A DNA stretch of 64,000 bases from an uncultured Ectothiorhodospiraceae bacterium (GTDB lineage Bacteria; Pseudomonadota; Gammaproteobacteria; Nevskiales; Oceanococcaceae): positions 1 to 64,000 of the forward strand of contig CAKZQS010000016.1 in NCBI GenBank assembly GCA_937141935.1. Reading direction: 5' to 3'. The notes beneath the pieces are model-generated. The model was not told the origin of the DNA. It did not search any database and saw only the letters and a list, made by a program, of their open reading frames with translations. Each line of letters starts with the position of its first letter. Within the stretch, counting starts at the first letter, position 1. This document shows positions 37,020 to 45,850 of this stretch, in pieces. Made by a program: the position numbers and the translations under genes.

Positions 37020-38720
37020 GTGAATGCCATCGGGCGATCAATACGGCGGTTCCGGCACCCTCCCCGGCGGCGGGCTGCTGAGGCGCCAGTACGGCGCATC
37101 CTGCTTGCGGGCGGCCTGTTGGCAGCCGCGGCGCTCATGGCGTTCGGGGTCTACGCGCTGTACCAACCCGGCAGTGCCGTGAGTCGCGTCCTCGCTGACC
37201 ATCATCACAAGCAGGCGATGCATGCGCTGGGTCGCGGGGAATGGTTGCGGGCGCGCAGTCGGTATCGGGCGGCCTTGCAGCGCGACCCCTGGCACCGGGC
37301 CGCGCGTTGGTCGTTGTTCGAAGGCGAGCTGGCGCGCGGTCACGCCGATCAGGCCTTTTTGCACCTGCAGGCTTACGTGGAGCTGTTCCCCGAGGATGCG
37401 CGTGGCTGGGCCGCGCTGGCCCGGGCACTGAGCGCGGGCGGCGCCGCGGCGGAGTCGGAAGCGGCCGCCGACCGCGCCGTGGCGCAGGCCCCGGACGCAC
37501 TCGCATACCGGTTGCTGCGGGCCGAACTGCGCTGGCGCAACAGCCGACTGGCCGGTGCGCTGGCCGACCTGGACCATGTGCTTGCGCATGAACCGGCGCA
37601 CCCGCGTGCTACCGGGTTGCGCCAAGAGGTCGTGCGCAGCCGCGACGCTGAGGCTGCTCAGCAGGGGGCGGGGGCGCCTGTGCGCCGGGGGCGTGGACAG
37701 TACTGGCCGCGGCAACTCGCGGACGCCGTTGCCGCCGTGCTCCAGGCTGTTCGTGCGCAGGACTGGGAGGCCGCCGAGGCCCGCGCGCTCCAGGCGCAGG
37801 CCGACTACCCCGCGACGATGTTCGGACCCTGGCTGCAAGGGGTGGTGGCCGTGAACGAGGGGCATATGGATGAGGCGGAAGCGCACTTCCTGCGCGCGCT
37901 GGAGCGCGCGCCGCGCTCCCACCGCGTGCTGACCCTGCTGACCCGCTTGTGGGCGCGGCGCGACGGCGCCGCCGCAGCTGGTGACCGCCTCATGGCGCTG
38001 GCACGGCGCGACCCCGGTTTCGCACTGCCCTGGGAGATCGCCCTGCAGGCCTATGTCGAGGCGCGCCTGCCGACGCGGGCGGAGGCGGCGATGCGGCGCG
38101 GGCTGGATATGCCCGCCGCCGGGGCGATCCCCTACCGGCGGCTGGCGGATCTGTACCAGCAGCTGGATCAGCCCCAGCAAGCGCTGCAGATCGCCCAGGC
38201 CGGCCTGGCCCACACGCCCGGAGACCACGAGCTCAGCCGCAGCCTGCCAGGCCTGTTACATCGTGCGGGGCAGGGGGACGAGGCGCTGCGTGCTTACCGT
38301 CGCCACCTCGAACAGTGGCCCAGCGACAGACGGATCGCGGCCGAGATGATCCACCACCTGCTGCAGGAGCCGACGGCCGCGGCGCTGGCAGAGGCCGAAG
38401 GGCTGGCGGAGCGCTTGGTCGGGGATCACGCCACCGAGGCCTATGCCCTGGACGCGCTGGGCCGCCTGGCGCTGGCGCAGCGGGATCCGGTACGCGGGCA
38501 GGCCTATGCCCAAGCCGCGGTTGCGGCAGACCCCGACGAGCCCCGCTACATCTACCGTCTGGGTGCCGCCCGGGCCGCTATGGGGGATCGGGCCGGCGCG
38601 CTGCGCGCCCTGGAGCGCGCCCTGCAGACGCCGCAGGGCTTCCCCGAGCGACTCGAGGCGCTGCGATTGCGCAACAGGCTCAATGCCGACTCAGCCAGCA
38701 CCGCGACTGATGGGCAATGA
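37020..38720 (+). CDS. Membrane-anchored TPR protein
   Basis: 566 residues: a basic N-terminus (RSIRRFRHPPRRR), one membrane helix (ILLAGGLLAAAALMAFGVYALY) and then helical TPR-like repeats to the end, for example QAMHALGRGEWLRARSRYRAALQRDPWHRAA, EAEAHFLRALERAPRSHRVL and GALRALERALQTPQG. It should sit on the periplasmic face as a protein-protein scaffold. The start is GTG. It is divergent from the permease fusion with only 21 bp between the proposed starts, and its 3' end overlaps the convergent membrane protein gene by 30 bp. TPR plus UnbV proteins recur together in other bacteria, but no function is established. Confidence 0.75.
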   Translation: MNAIGRSIRRFRHPPRRRAAEAPVRRILLAGGLLAAAALMAFGVYALYQPGSAVSRVLADHHHKQAMHALGRGEWLRARSRYRAALQRDPWHRAARWSLFEGELARGHADQAFLHLQAYVELFPEDARGWAALARALSAGGAAAESEAAADRAVAQAPDALAYRLLRAELRWRNSRLAGALADLDHVLAHEPAHPRATGLRQEVVRSRDAEAAQQGAGAPVRRGRGQYWPRQLADAVAAVLQAVRAQDWEAAEARALQAQADYPATMFGPWLQGVVAVNEGHMDEAEAHFLRALERAPRSHRVLTLLTRLWARRDGAAAAGDRLMALARRDPGFALPWEIALQAYVEARLPTRAEAAMRRGLDMPAAGAIPYRRLADLYQQLDQPQQALQIAQAGLAHTPGDHELSRSLPGLLHRAGQGDEALRAYRRHLEQWPSDRRIAAEMIHHLLQEPTAAALAEAEGLAERLVGDHATEAYALDALGRLALAQRDPVRGQAYAQAAVAADPDEPRYIYRLGAARAAMGDRAGALRALERALQTPQGFPERLEALRLRNRLNADSASTATDGQ

Positions 38721-40220
38721 CAGAATCCAGAGGCCGACGGTGGTCAAAACCACCATCAACAGCAACATGGGAAGCTGACTGAGCGCGGCGCGCCGACTGT
38801 CGGAGAAGATGCGCAGCGCCTCCAGGTGGGCCAGGTACACGCTGACGATGTGGCCGAACAGGATCAGCCACACCTGCGTATGCCAGACCGTGCCTGCCTG
38901 CACCACGATGTTCCACTTCAAGTCCGCCGTGCCCAGGAGGTTCCAGCCCCAGCCGAAGGGGTCGGACAACAGCTTGACCACTTGGGTCCCCTGCGAGAGC
39001 AGCAGTCCGTAGTAGTGCGTGACGTGATACACGAACGCAATGGGGACCAGGCTCATCGTGAAGCGCAGCGCCAGTTCGCGAACGCTGAGCTCGCAGCGGC
39101 TCACCAGCTTCGTCAGCCAAATGAAGAACAGGTAAACCGCGAGGTACAGGAAGGGCGAGAGCACCAACACACCGACCTGCCACCAGGTGTAGATGGCTTT
39201 GAGCAGCGGAAAGCTTTGCACGATGTCGTCACCGACCAGCGGCTTCAGCCAGCCGGCGACATGTACCCAGTAAATGCGCACATAGGGCACCGTCGACTTC
39301 ACGCCATCGAAAGCCGTCGAGGACAGCATGAACAGCACGAAGACGAGCAGGCTGACCTGCGTGACACGGGTCGCGGTCAGTCCGATGAAGGGTTGGCGCA
39401 GGTGCAGCTCCCGGCGGCCGCTGTCCTCGTTCCGTCGTGTGTACAGCGGCGCCATCATCCCGACAATGCGCAGGAACACGGCAAAAAACTCGGCATGCCG
39501 GAACCACGCCTGGCGGCCGAAGAGGAGGGCGCCCCCGAGCGTGACCCCGGTGTATACGCACAGCGCTACCGCGGTCGAATAGGGCCTCGCCTCGCCAAAA
39601 AGCTCAAACCAGATGAAGGCCATGTACAGGGCCAGGGCCGGCCAGTAGGCCCAGCGCTCGGGGTAGCTCCAGATGCCGGAAAACAGGCCCGGTCGCAGCT
39701 TCTCCGCCCACAGGCAAAGCACCTTCCAGGGGTTGATCGCGGCATAGCTATTTCCGGCGAGGGCCGTCAGGTAGGTGTAGCCAAGCACGAACACGATCCA
39801 GAAAAAGGTCATGTTGAAGTTGCGGTAGGCATCCGCCGTGCCGAGCAGCCCGGTCAGGATGGTCAGCAGCAAGCCCGCTACGCTGAGCAGCTGCGCGATG
39901 CAAACCGCGCTGGGGTGCACCAGGGCCTGCAGCAGCCCCACGTGGGAGATATTGCGCGTGCGCTGGTTCAGGTCGACGCTGCGTGCGTTGACGAAGTAGC
40001 CGACCACGAGAAAGGACAGGATCAGCGCCGCCGCGGCGCCATAGAGGTAGAGCCAGACCGGAACCGGCAGCGTGTAGATCTTGCCAAAGCTGTGCGCGTG
40101 CGCCAGCGTCGGCGCCGCCAGCAAGCCCACGCTGAGAGCAAGGCGGCCGGGCTGCGCGGGAGCGGGAGGGTCACGGCGAAGTGAGCGCATGGCGGGCATA
40201 TCGGCAAGAGCAGCGCTCAT
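38691..40220 (-). CDS. Polytopic membrane protein of unknown function (FedB-like)
   Basis: About 509 residues. A signal-like N-terminus ends TLAHAHSFG, then YTLPVPVWLYLYGAAAALILSFLVVGYF and roughly eleven further helices. Conserved-looking polar segments include NSYAAINPWKVLCLW, SYPERWAYWPAL and VYHVTHYYGLLLSQG. The AHxFGxxYxLPVPxWLY opening resembles membrane proteins sometimes annotated as fenitrothion hydrolase FedB; I recall this name only from annotation, and it says little about function. Several His in membrane segments could bind metal or heme. ATGs at 40220, 40199 and 40190 are possible starts. The 3' end overlaps the TPR gene. Confidence 0.65.
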   Translation of the reverse strand: MSAALADMPAMRSLRRDPPAPAQPGRLALSVGLLAAPTLAHAHSFGKIYTLPVPVWLYLYGAAAALILSFLVVGYFVNARSVDLNQRTRNISHVGLLQALVHPSAVCIAQLLSVAGLLLTILTGLLGTADAYRNFNMTFFWIVFVLGYTYLTALAGNSYAAINPWKVLCLWAEKLRPGLFSGIWSYPERWAYWPALALYMAFIWFELFGEARPYSTAVALCVYTGVTLGGALLFGRQAWFRHAEFFAVFLRIVGMMAPLYTRRNEDSGRRELHLRQPFIGLTATRVTQVSLLVFVLFMLSSTAFDGVKSTVPYVRIYWVHVAGWLKPLVGDDIVQSFPLLKAIYTWWQVGVLVLSPFLYLAVYLFFIWLTKLVSRCELSVRELALRFTMSLVPIAFVYHVTHYYGLLLSQGTQVVKLLSDPFGWGWNLLGTADLKWNIVVQAGTVWHTQVWLILFGHIVSVYLAHLEALRIFSDSRRAALSQLPMLLLMVVLTTVGLWILSLPISRGAG

Positions 40221-40479
40221 CCTAGTCGCCCCATCTCCGGTGCCGGCCGGGTTTCGACGAAAGTCGCAGGGGGCGCGGCAGGCGGCTGCAGGCACCCATG
40301 CGGCGTCGCCCGGGGTCTGCTGTCCCACTTAGGTCTAATTGCCCCGGGCCAGGCGCTAACGCAGCATCGATTCACGGGCCGCCGCGGCGGTCGCCACCAC
40401 CCAGCCCGATGCGCCTTGCCATGTGCCTGCCGGATAGCCGCCTCCCATCACGCCAGAACCGCCGCGCGGTGCCTGGCGC

Positions 40480-41139
40480 ATGAGCGCGACCCTGCCCATG
40501 CTCCGTCGACGCCTGGGCGACGCGTCCGCGTCGGTGTCACAGCAGTTGGCCGAGGCGCGGATCCTGGCCGTTCGCGCGCGCTGTCGCGCGATCAAAAACT
40601 GGCTTGGCGACGAGATTCATGGCTATGCCGAGGGCGCCTGCCTGCCGGCATGGCGCCAAGGGCTTGCAGGCCAGGTGGTGATTCGCTCGCCGCATTATGG
40701 CTGGGTGTTGGCGCCCCTCGAGGCCCATGAGCACCGGCGTCTGAGCCTTAGCAACCTGTATGCGCCCGTGCATGAAATCGAGGCCCGGCTCGCCGACGCT
40801 TACCGTCGGGATACCGTCCGCCACCCCTTGCCGCCCGCGCGCTTGGCGGCGATTCGGCAGGCCGGAAATCTTTCGGTCGAAGCCGCAGTGACGGTGCCGG
40901 CGCAGGCTTACTACCACGTGCTCCAGCAGTTGCGCGCCTCGCTGGCCGCCTGGCTGGATGCGGTGCACGCCGCCGCGCCGGGGGTCTGGCAAGCATCCGG
41001 CCCCGAGTCTGGGACCGTCGACGAGCCTGCGCGCTACTGGCAGGCACCCGCGCAGGACGTGCTTGAGTCGCTGCAGACCGAGTCCCGCGGCGAGCCGCGG
41101 CGGCGGCCACTGTTCCCGCGGCTGCGCCCCAGCGCCTGA
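40480..41139 (+). CDS. AbiTii-domain-like protein
   Basis: 219 soluble residues. The N-terminal 110 residues follow the AbiTii pattern as I know it: SVSQQLAEARILAVRARCRAIKNWLGDEIHGYAEG, then LPAWRQGLAGQVVIRSPHYGWVLAPL and LYAPVHEIEARL. AbiTii domains occur in proteins linked to abortive infection and other phage-defence contexts, with unclear activity. The C-terminal half is helical and ends in a Pro/Arg-rich tail. No antitoxin or partner gene is adjacent: it sits alone between the FedB-like gene and the LVIVD array. The ribosome-binding site is weak. The family call rests on pattern memory only. Confidence 0.5.
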   Translation: MSATLPMLRRRLGDASASVSQQLAEARILAVRARCRAIKNWLGDEIHGYAEGACLPAWRQGLAGQVVIRSPHYGWVLAPLEAHEHRRLSLSNLYAPVHEIEARLADAYRRDTVRHPLPPARLAAIRQAGNLSVEAAVTVPAQAYYHVLQQLRASLAAWLDAVHAAAPGVWQASGPESGTVDEPARYWQAPAQDVLESLQTESRGEPRRRPLFPRLRPSA

Positions 41140-41168
41140 GGGCGCCGGGGCCAACGCCGTTCCCCCCA

Positions 41169-41201
41169 AAAAAAAGCGGCGCCGCCCCATCCGGGGCGGC
41201 A
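41169..41201 (-). terminator. Intrinsic terminator after LVIVD gene 1
   Basis: Read on the minus strand, stem GCCGCCCC/GGGGCGGC with a 4-nt loop is followed within five bases by eight T residues. It lies 35 bp past the stop of the first LVIVD gene and ends the whole leftward LVIVD array. Confidence 0.85.
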
Positions 41202-41235
41202 CCGCGACGGTGCACGAACGGAGACCCGTACACAA

Positions 41236-42693
41236 TCAGTCGAAGGGCCACACCCCATTGGTGAAGCGCAGCACCATGAAGCCGTTGTCCTGGCAGGTGG
41301 TCCACAGCTCGCCGCGCTCGGGGATCAGGCGGACTTGGGCGGTGCACCAGTCGCTCGTCAGGTTCACGTCCACGTTGCCGCTGTCTGCCAGGTTGGTCGT
41401 CCGCTCAAGGAGGCCGTTGACATGTTCCGAGCTGGTCAGCTCGGCATTGCGGCCCACCTGGGCGGGCGGGTTGTAGTACGCAATTTCGCGGGGCGCGTGT
41501 GGGTCGCGGATGTCGAAGACCCGCACGCCCGACTGGAAGTAGCCGCAAGCCAGGGCGGTGGGGTTCTCGAAGCGATCAACGTTGCAGTAGTGCGCCTGGT
41601 AGCCAAAGATGCCGTTGCCTTGCGTGTCGGACATCTGAATGTCGGCATGCTCAGGCATGTGCACCTCCAGCTTGAGCTTGGAGATCACGCGCGGCTGCGT
41701 TTCGTCGGAAATATCGATGATCCGTGCCGCACCCGCCGGCCCGCGCAGACCGCCGACGCCGCCCTCGTCGACAAACACGATGTAGGGCTTGCCGTCGTAG
41801 TAAACCGGGATCGTGTGTTGGGCGGTGCTGCCGTCCTCCCAGCAAACTTCGCCCAGCACTGGCATCGCCGGGTCGGGCTCGCGGGCCTGCACAGCGGAGG
41901 TATCAAAGATCACCAGCCCGTTGCCGCAGCTGGCGCCCACGCCATACATGCGGTTGCCGTCCTCGCGCACCGACAAGCCGTGCCCGGAGCCCTGGGTCTG
42001 GGTCTGCAGGATGGGTTGCGGCAGCACGGTATTGCTGGTGTCAATCGCGCTGTGGACCAGGCCCACGTAGTAGGTGTTGCCGTCAGGCGCCCATTCGCCC
42101 TCGTGCCCGATGGGCGCCTGCGAGGGCGTACTGGAGGCCAATTGCGGCCGTTCGCAGCCAGCGGTGAGATCGTAGATGTCAAAGTACACCGGGCCGCCAA
42201 CGTTCCAGCCGGCGTCGGCGCCAAGCAGGCCGCGCCGCTCGTTGACCTTCAGCGACTCCCAGGGGTCCAGCATCGCCGGGGTTTGCAGCGCCGTGCTGCG
42301 TACCGGATTGGTGGGGTCGGAGGCATCGATGACCTGCACGCCGGCCGCACCGGCGAATGCAGTGCCGTAGTAGGCGCAATCGTCATACCAGGCCATTTGC
42401 CAGCTCGCGCCCTGGCCCTGGTGCTGGCCTACAAGTTCCAGGTTGCAGGCATAGCCCTGCTGGGAGCGGCCGCTCATGCGGTCCTCAAGCGACACGCGAC
42501 CCTGGATGTCCGTCTCGGGCGAGGAGCCGGGGCCGCAGTCTGCACGTGCGACCGGCCCTTCGAAGACGCCGTCGACCGTGTTGCGACTGCCGGCGGAGGC
42601 GGCCGCCGCAAGATTGGCGTCCCGGCCTCCGCTGCAGGCCGTCAGGGCGCCGCCCAACAGCACCAGGCCCGTGCAAAGAAGTGTGTGTCGCAT
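41236..42693 (-). CDS. LVIVD-repeat lipoprotein, paralogue 1
   Basis: 485 residues. The lipoprotein signal MRHTLLCTGLVLLGGALTAC is followed by the family block PETDIQGRVSLEDRMSGRSQ, then YDDCAYYGT, AMLDPWESLKVNERRGLLGA, HGLSV, ARIIDISDETQP, VRVFDIRDPHAPREIAYYNPP and the near-invariant C-terminal ELWTTCQDNGFMVLRFTNGV. The V-I-D-x-S-D-P-T-N-P units are LVIVD repeats, predicted to form an outer-membrane-anchored beta-propeller. Function unknown. ATG 42693 has GGGGAGAC ahead. It has its own 21-bp motif 77 bp upstream. Confidence 0.88.
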   Translation of the reverse strand: MRHTLLCTGLVLLGGALTACSGGRDANLAAAASAGSRNTVDGVFEGPVARADCGPGSSPETDIQGRVSLEDRMSGRSQQGYACNLELVGQHQGQGASWQMAWYDDCAYYGTAFAGAAGVQVIDASDPTNPVRSTALQTPAMLDPWESLKVNERRGLLGADAGWNVGGPVYFDIYDLTAGCERPQLASSTPSQAPIGHEGEWAPDGNTYYVGLVHSAIDTSNTVLPQPILQTQTQGSGHGLSVREDGNRMYGVGASCGNGLVIFDTSAVQAREPDPAMPVLGEVCWEDGSTAQHTIPVYYDGKPYIVFVDEGGVGGLRGPAGAARIIDISDETQPRVISKLKLEVHMPEHADIQMSDTQGNGIFGYQAHYCNVDRFENPTALACGYFQSGVRVFDIRDPHAPREIAYYNPPAQVGRNAELTSSEHVNGLLERTTNLADSGNVDVNLTSDWCTAQVRLIPERGELWTTCQDNGFMVLRFTNGVWPFD

Positions 42694-42769
42694 GTGTCTC
42701 CCCAAGGTGCATGCCGCGCCACCGACATGGGGCGCCCGAACTTACGGTATGCCGGTACCGGGGGTCTGC

Positions 42770-42790
42770 CTATTAGACATTCGGGGGAGG
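42770..42790 (-). promoter_or_regulatory. 21-bp regulon motif, LVIVD gene 1
   Basis: On the minus strand it reads CCTCCCCCGAATG then TCTAATAG, 77 bp upstream of the ATG. The distance is almost the same as at LVIVD gene 3 (78 bp) although flanking sequence differs. Confidence 0.7.
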
Positions 42791-42795
42791 GCGGC

Positions 42796-44295
42796 TCAAT
42801 TGAGCGGCCACACGCCGTTGGTGAAGCGCAGCACCATGAAGCCGTTGTCCTGGCAGGTGGTCCACAGCTCGCCGCGCTCGGGAATCAGGCGCACCTGGGC
42901 GGTGCACCAGTCGGCGGTGAGGTTGTTTTCGACGCCGGCCGGACCGTCGCCGTTGGAGCGTGCCGCCGTGCCGTTGGCGTGTTCGGAACTGCTCAGTTCG
43001 GCGTTGCGGCCCACCTGGGCTGGCGGGTTGTAATAAGCGATTTCGGCCGGGCGCAGCGGGTCGCGAATGTCGAACACGCGAATCCCCGACTGGAAAAAAC
43101 CGCAGGCCAATGCCGTGGGATTGTCCTGCCGGTCGACGCTGCAGTAGTGCGCTTGGTAGCCGAAAATCCCGTTGCCTTGAACATCGCTGGCCTGGATGTC
43201 GGCGTGCTCGGGCATATGGATTTCCAGCTTGATCTTGGAGACAACACGGGGCTGGGTTTCGTCGCTGATGTCGATAATGCGCGCTGAGCCCGCCGGAGCG
43301 ACGGGGTCGATGCTGCCAAGACCGGTGCCATCGCCGCCACCTTCATCGACGAAGACGACGTAGGGCTTCCCATCGTAGTGGACCAGAATGGTGTGCTGCG
43401 CCGTGCTGCCGTCTGCCCAGCAGACGCTGCCGATCACAGGCATCGCGGGGTTGAGTTCCCTGTTCTGTACCGCGGTGGTGTCGTAAATCACCAGGCCATT
43501 CAGGGCCTCTGCGGAGCATGCGTACATGTTCACCGCATACATGCGGCTCCCATCGGCATTCAGCGACAGCCCGTGCAAGGAGCCGATGGCTTCCACCTGC
43601 GCGATGAGCTGGGGATTGTTGGGGTCGGAGACGTCAATGGCACTCTGGGTGGTGCCGCCGACGTAGTAGGTCTTGCCGTCGGGCGCCCAGTCGCCTTCAT
43701 GGCCGGCAGGAAATGCCGTCGGCGTGCTGGACAGCAGATTCGGCTGCGCGCAATCACCGTTCAGATCGTAAATATCGAAAAACAGCGGCCCGGAGCCATT
43801 CCAGCCGGCTCCGCCGCTCAGCAGACCGCGTTTTTCGTGCACTTTCAGCGATTCCCACGGATCGAGCATGGCCGGCGAGCGCAGGGCGCCGGCATGCCGC
43901 GGGTTGGTCGGGTCCGATACATCGATGACTTGCACGCCGGCTTGCCCGGGAAAGCTGGTGCCGTAGTAGGCGCAGTCCTCATGCCAGGCGTGCTGCCAAC
44001 TGGCGCCCCGCCCCTGATGCTGGCCGACCAGCTCCAGGTTGCAGGAATAGCCCTGCTGCGAGCGGCCGCTGGTGCGGTCCTCGAGCGAGACCCGGCCCTG
44101 GATGTCGGTTTCGGGCATGGAGCCGGGGCCGCAGTCGGCGCGAGGAACCGGGCCTTCAAATACGGTATCCGGGTTGTCTAGTTCGCTGCGCGAGGGCGCG
44201 TTGGTGTCCATACGACCGCTCTGGCAAGCGTTCAGGAACAGAGCAGTGCTTGCCACCAGCAGCAGCACCTCCTTTTCGTACATTTTCATTAGCAT
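42796..44295 (-). CDS. LVIVD-repeat lipoprotein, paralogue 2
   Basis: About 499 residues. The signal ends FLNAC. The family blocks are present with small changes: SWQHAWHEDCAYYGT replaces SWQMAWYDDCAYYGT, and KVHEKRGLL replaces KVNERRGLL. It has an extra Gly/Asp-rich insert (DEGGGDGTGLGSIDPVAPAG) and a C-terminal RSNGDGPAGVENN loop. It starts 8 bp after the stop of paralogue 3 (ATG 44295, or 44289), so both are one operon; accordingly it has no 21-bp motif of its own. Function unknown. Confidence 0.87.
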   Translation of the reverse strand: MLMKMYEKEVLLLVASTALFLNACQSGRMDTNAPSRSELDNPDTVFEGPVPRADCGPGSMPETDIQGRVSLEDRTSGRSQQGYSCNLELVGQHQGRGASWQHAWHEDCAYYGTSFPGQAGVQVIDVSDPTNPRHAGALRSPAMLDPWESLKVHEKRGLLSGGAGWNGSGPLFFDIYDLNGDCAQPNLLSSTPTAFPAGHEGDWAPDGKTYYVGGTTQSAIDVSDPNNPQLIAQVEAIGSLHGLSLNADGSRMYAVNMYACSAEALNGLVIYDTTAVQNRELNPAMPVIGSVCWADGSTAQHTILVHYDGKPYVVFVDEGGGDGTGLGSIDPVAPAGSARIIDISDETQPRVVSKIKLEIHMPEHADIQASDVQGNGIFGYQAHYCSVDRQDNPTALACGFFQSGIRVFDIRDPLRPAEIAYYNPPAQVGRNAELSSSEHANGTAARSNGDGPAGVENNLTADWCTAQVRLIPERGELWTTCQDNGFMVLRFTNGVWPLN

Positions 44296-44303
44296 TTCGC
44301 GGT

Positions 44304-45731
44304 TTATTCGAGCGGCCACACGCCGTTGGTGAAGCGCAGCACCATGAAGCCGTTGTCCTGGCAGGTGGTCCAGATCTCGCCGCGTTCGCGCACGAAGCGG
44401 ACCTGAGCGCTGCACCAGTCGGCGGTGAGGTCGTTGCCGCCGCCGACCTGCTGCGCGGCGCCGTTGGCGTGCTCGGAGCTGGGCAGTTCGGCGGCTCGGC
44501 CCACTTGCGCCGGCGGGTTGTAATAGGCGATCTCGCGGGGGGCGAGCGGGTTGCGAATGTCGAAGACGCGGATGCCGGACTGAAAATACCCGCAGGCCAG
44601 CGCGGTGGGGTTCTGCTTGCGGTCGACGCCGCAGTAGTGCCCCTCGTAGCCGAAGCTGCCGTTGTTGGCGGTGTCGACGCTGCGGGCGTCGGCCTGGTCG
44701 GGCATGTGGATCTCGAGCTTGAGCTTGGAGACCACGCGCGGCTGCGTCTCGTCGCTGATGTCGATCAGACGGGCCGCCCCGGTGCCGCCCTCGTCGACGA
44801 ACACGATGAAAGGCTTGCCGTCGTAGAACACGGGAATCGTGTGCTGCGCCAGCGTGCCATCGTCCCAGCACACGCGGCCGATCTCGGGCATCGAGGGCAG
44901 GGGTATACGGTTCTGGATTTCGGTGGTGTCGAAGATCACCAGGCCATTGCAGGTGCCGGCGCCGGTACCGATCGACACGGCATACATGCGCGTGCCCGCC
45001 TCGTTCAGGGACAGGCCGTGCAGCGACCCGACGACGTCGGCTTGCGGGATCAGGCGCGGTTGGTTGGGGTCGGTCACGTCGATGGCGCTGTGCGCCACGC
45101 CGACGTAGTAGGTCTTGCCGTCGGGTGCCCACTCGCCTTCGTGGCCAACGGGGACCGCCGATGGCGTACTCGCCAGCAGGTCGGGCTGGGCGCAGTCGCC
45201 GTTCAGGTCATAAACATCGAAGAACGCGGGGCCGGCGCCGTTCCAGGCCGTATCGGCCCCCAGCAGCCCGCGCCGCTCGTTGACCTTCAGCGACTCCCAG
45301 GGGTCGAGCATCGCGGGCGAGCGCAAAGCGCCGACGCCCTGAGGATTCGTCGGGTCGGACACATCGACCACCTGCGTGCCGGCCTGGCCGGGGAAGGCGG
45401 TGCCGTAGTAGGCGCAGTCCTCGTACCAGGCCATCTGCCAGCTGGCGCCCTGGCCCTGGTGCTGGCCTACGAGTTCCAGGTTGCACCAGTAGCCTTCCTG
45501 CGAGCGGCCGCTGGTGCGGTCCTCGATGGAAACACGGCCCTGGATATCGGTTTCGGGCTGCGCGCCGGGGCCGCACTGCGCGCGTGCGACCGGGCCCTCG
45601 AAAACGCGGGAGTCATCGCTACGCGGCGTGCTGATGGTGCCGCCGCCGGCGTCGCCTTCCCGCCCGCCGCTGCAGGCGCCCAAGGCAAAGGTGAGCATCA
45701 GCATGCAGCCGGCTCGTTTGATTGCTCGCAT
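44304..45731 (-). CDS. LVIVD-repeat lipoprotein, paralogue 3
   Basis: 475 residues with lipobox FALGAC at 15-20. Family blocks: PETDIQGRVSIEDRTSGRSQ, GYWCNLELVGQHQGQGASWQ, YEDCAYYGT, AMLDPWESLKVNERRGLLGA, FFDVYDLNGDCAQPDLLAS, FIVFVDEGG, IRVFDIRNPLAPREIAYYNPP and the C-terminal RGEIWTTCQDNGFMVLRF. It is closest to paralogue 2, which follows directly. The 21-bp motif lies 78 bp upstream. Function unknown; predicted outer membrane propeller. Confidence 0.88.
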   Translation of the reverse strand: MRAIKRAGCMLMLTFALGACSGGREGDAGGGTISTPRSDDSRVFEGPVARAQCGPGAQPETDIQGRVSIEDRTSGRSQEGYWCNLELVGQHQGQGASWQMAWYEDCAYYGTAFPGQAGTQVVDVSDPTNPQGVGALRSPAMLDPWESLKVNERRGLLGADTAWNGAGPAFFDVYDLNGDCAQPDLLASTPSAVPVGHEGEWAPDGKTYYVGVAHSAIDVTDPNQPRLIPQADVVGSLHGLSLNEAGTRMYAVSIGTGAGTCNGLVIFDTTEIQNRIPLPSMPEIGRVCWDDGTLAQHTIPVFYDGKPFIVFVDEGGTGAARLIDISDETQPRVVSKLKLEIHMPDQADARSVDTANNGSFGYEGHYCGVDRKQNPTALACGYFQSGIRVFDIRNPLAPREIAYYNPPAQVGRAAELPSSEHANGAAQQVGGGNDLTADWCSAQVRFVRERGEIWTTCQDNGFMVLRFTNGVWPLE

Positions 45732-45808
45732 GATGTTCTCCTATCCTCCCCGTCCGCCGGGTAACGGCGCCAGTGCAGGTCCACCCTACGCCGCTCTGTG
45801 AGGGTCGC

Positions 45809-45829
45809 CTATTAGACGATCGGAGGAGG
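45809..45829 (-). promoter_or_regulatory. 21-bp regulon motif, LVIVD gene 3
   Basis: On the minus strand it reads CCTCCTCCGATCG then TCTAATAG, 78 bp upstream of the ATG. Confidence 0.7.
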
Positions 45830-45850
45830 GCGGCAGGTGCGCTTAAGGCG

